Below are positions 32,907 through 33,986 of a stretch of DNA of 33,986 nt, piece after piece; positions within the stretch are counted from its first letter, which is position 1, and every line of letters starts with the position of its first letter. A program made the translations under genes and the position numbers. Origin of the DNA: Prevotella sp. (GTDB lineage Bacteria; Bacteroidota; Bacteroidia; Bacteroidales; Bacteroidaceae). A model generated the notes under the pieces. It ran no database searches and was not told the origin of the DNA. It was given only the letters and a program-made list of their open reading frames with translations. The stretch spans positions 1-33,986 of the forward strand of contig JAFUST010000009.1 of assembly GCA_017467535.1 (NCBI GenBank), given 5' to 3'.

Positions 32907-33986
32907 ATGGGAAAGATTATTGGTATTGACCTGGGTACAACTAACAGTTGTGTTGCCGTGTTCGAAGGCAACGAGCCCGTTGTGATTGCAAACAGTGAAG
33001 GCAAGCGTACAACGCCTTCTGTGGTAGGTTTCGTCGAGGGTGGCGAGCGCAAGATTGGCGACCCCGCCAAGCGTCAGGCTATCACCAACCCGAAGAACAC
33101 CGTCTACTCTATCAAGCGTTTCATGGGTGAGACTTGGCAGCAGACCGAGAAGGAAATCTCGCGCGTACCTTTCTCCGTAGTCAACGAGGGTGGCTATCCC
33201 CGTGTAGACATCGACGGCCGTAAGTACACGCCGCAGGAGATTTCGGCTATGGTGCTCCAGAAGATGAAGAAGACCGCTGAGGACTATCTGGGACAGGAGG
33301 TGACCGATGCCGTCATCACCGTGCCTGCCTATTTCAGCGACTCTCAGCGTCAGGCCACGAAAGAGGCTGGTCAGATTGCCGGTCTGAACGTGCGTCGTAT
33401 TGTCAACGAGCCTACGGCTGCTGCTCTGGCCTATGGTATCGACAAGACAAACAAGGACATGAAGATTGCCGTCTTCGACCTCGGTGGCGGTACTTTCGAT
33501 ATCTCTATCCTCGACTTCGGCGGTGGCGTGTTCGAGGTACTCTCTACAAATGGTGACACCCACCTGGGTGGTGACGACTTCGACCAGGTGATCATCGACT
33601 GGCTGGTGCAGGAGTTCAAAAACGACGAGGGTGCCGACCTGAAGAGCGACCCGATGGCCATGCAGCGTCTGAAGGAGGCTGCCGAGAAGGCTAAGATCGA
33701 ACTGTCTTCTACGACATCTACGGAGATCAACCTCCCCTATATCATGCCTGTTGCCGGCGTGCCCAAGCACTTGGTGAAGACGCTGACCCGCGCTAAGTTC
33801 GAGCAGTTGGCCCACAACCTGATTCAGGCTTGTCTCGTGCCTTGCCAGAACGCCATCCGCGATGCAGGCATCTCTACTTCCGATATCGACGAGGTCATCC
33901 TCGTGGGCGGTTCGAGCCGTATCCCCGCTGTGCAGACCCTCGTGAAGAACTACATCGGCAAGGAGCCCAGCAAGGGTGTCAACCCC
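32907..33986 (+). CDS. dnaK: Chaperone DnaK (Hsp70), 3' part missing
   Basis: The frame is open from ATG 32907 to the last base, giving 360 residues, a little over half of a protein of about 635. It covers almost the whole nucleotide-binding domain: [13 protein letters not shown] (phosphate 1), [62 protein letters not shown] (phosphate 2), [12 protein letters not shown] and [15 protein letters not shown] (adenosine motif). It is an ATP-dependent cytoplasmic chaperone of protein folding and heat shock. The substrate-binding domain lies beyond the window. Its upstream region holds a sigma-54-type sequence and a palindrome. Confidence 0.98.
   Translation, partial: MGKIIGIDLGTTNSCVAVFEGNEPVVIANSEGKRTTPSVVGFVEGGERKIGDPAKRQAITNPKNTVYSIKRFMGETWQQTEKEISRVPFSVVNEGGYPRVDIDGRKYTPQEISAMVLQKMKKTAEDYLGQEVTDAVITVPAYFSDSQRQATKEAGQIAGLNVRRIVNEPTAAALAYGIDKTNKDMKIAVFDLGGGTFDISILDFGGGVFEVLSTNGDTHLGGDDFDQVIIDWLVQEFKNDEGADLKSDPMAMQRLKEAAEKAKIELSSTTSTEINLPYIMPVAGVPKHLVKTLTRAKFEQLAHNLIQACLVPCQNAIRDAGISTSDIDEVILVGGSSRIPAVQTLVKNYIGKEPSKGVNP

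Overview
The window looks like a chromosome segment from a gut or oral Bacteroidales bacterium, most likely Prevotella/Segatella-like. Nearly every transcription unit is preceded by the Bacteroidetes -7 box TAnnTTTG rather than a TATAAT box. There is a hybrid two-component regulator, secreted proteins with Bacteroidetes-type C-terminal tails, a carboxynorspermidine synthase and a Bacteroidetes-type rhamnose operon. No rRNA, tRNA, CRISPR array, insertion sequence or phage gene was seen.

Layout. (1) 1-2835, minus strand: glycogen/alpha-glucan genes, a GT4 glycogen-synthase-like glycosyltransferase (cut by the window start) and a debranching enzyme. (2) 2941-5559: a Crp/Fnr regulator, a convergent lipid kinase and a secreted SGNH hydrolase. 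(3) 5641-13133: L-rhamnose catabolism, with rhaB, an AraA/FucI-like isomerase, rhaA and rhaT in one operon, then an OmpA-type protein, then a convergent rhaD. (4) 13242-16255: a short hypothetical gene with a nearly leaderless promoter, carboxynorspermidine synthase and recA. (5) 16298-31302: a rhamnogalacturonan/pectin locus. On the minus strand lie a secreted multidomain protein, a PL11 rhamnogalacturonan lyase and a propeller-DUF362 protein. Divergently on the plus strand lie a PL22-like lyase, a GH105 unsaturated-uronyl hydrolase and a hybrid two-component regulator whose AraC domain is out of frame. (6) 31376-33986: a secreted protein of unknown function and the 5' part of dnaK.

How it fits together: PL11 would cleave rhamnogalacturonan I outside the cell, and the PL22-like and GH105 enzymes would finish the oligosaccharides, releasing L-rhamnose and unsaturated uronate. 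The rha operon about 5-10 kb away would take the rhamnose to dihydroxyacetone phosphate and L-lactaldehyde. The hybrid regulator is translationally coupled to GH105 and probably senses a rhamnogalacturonan oligosaccharide. No SusC/SusD pair is present in the window.

The observations most worth checking are the split hybrid regulator, a sigma-54-type -24/-12 sequence upstream of dnaK, a perfect 30-bp palindrome placed between two promoters, the additional sugar isomerase inside the rhamnose operon, the propeller-DUF362 fusion, and a beta-rich module shared by two adjacent secreted proteins. All assignments come from reading the sequence and remembered family features; no database search was run.
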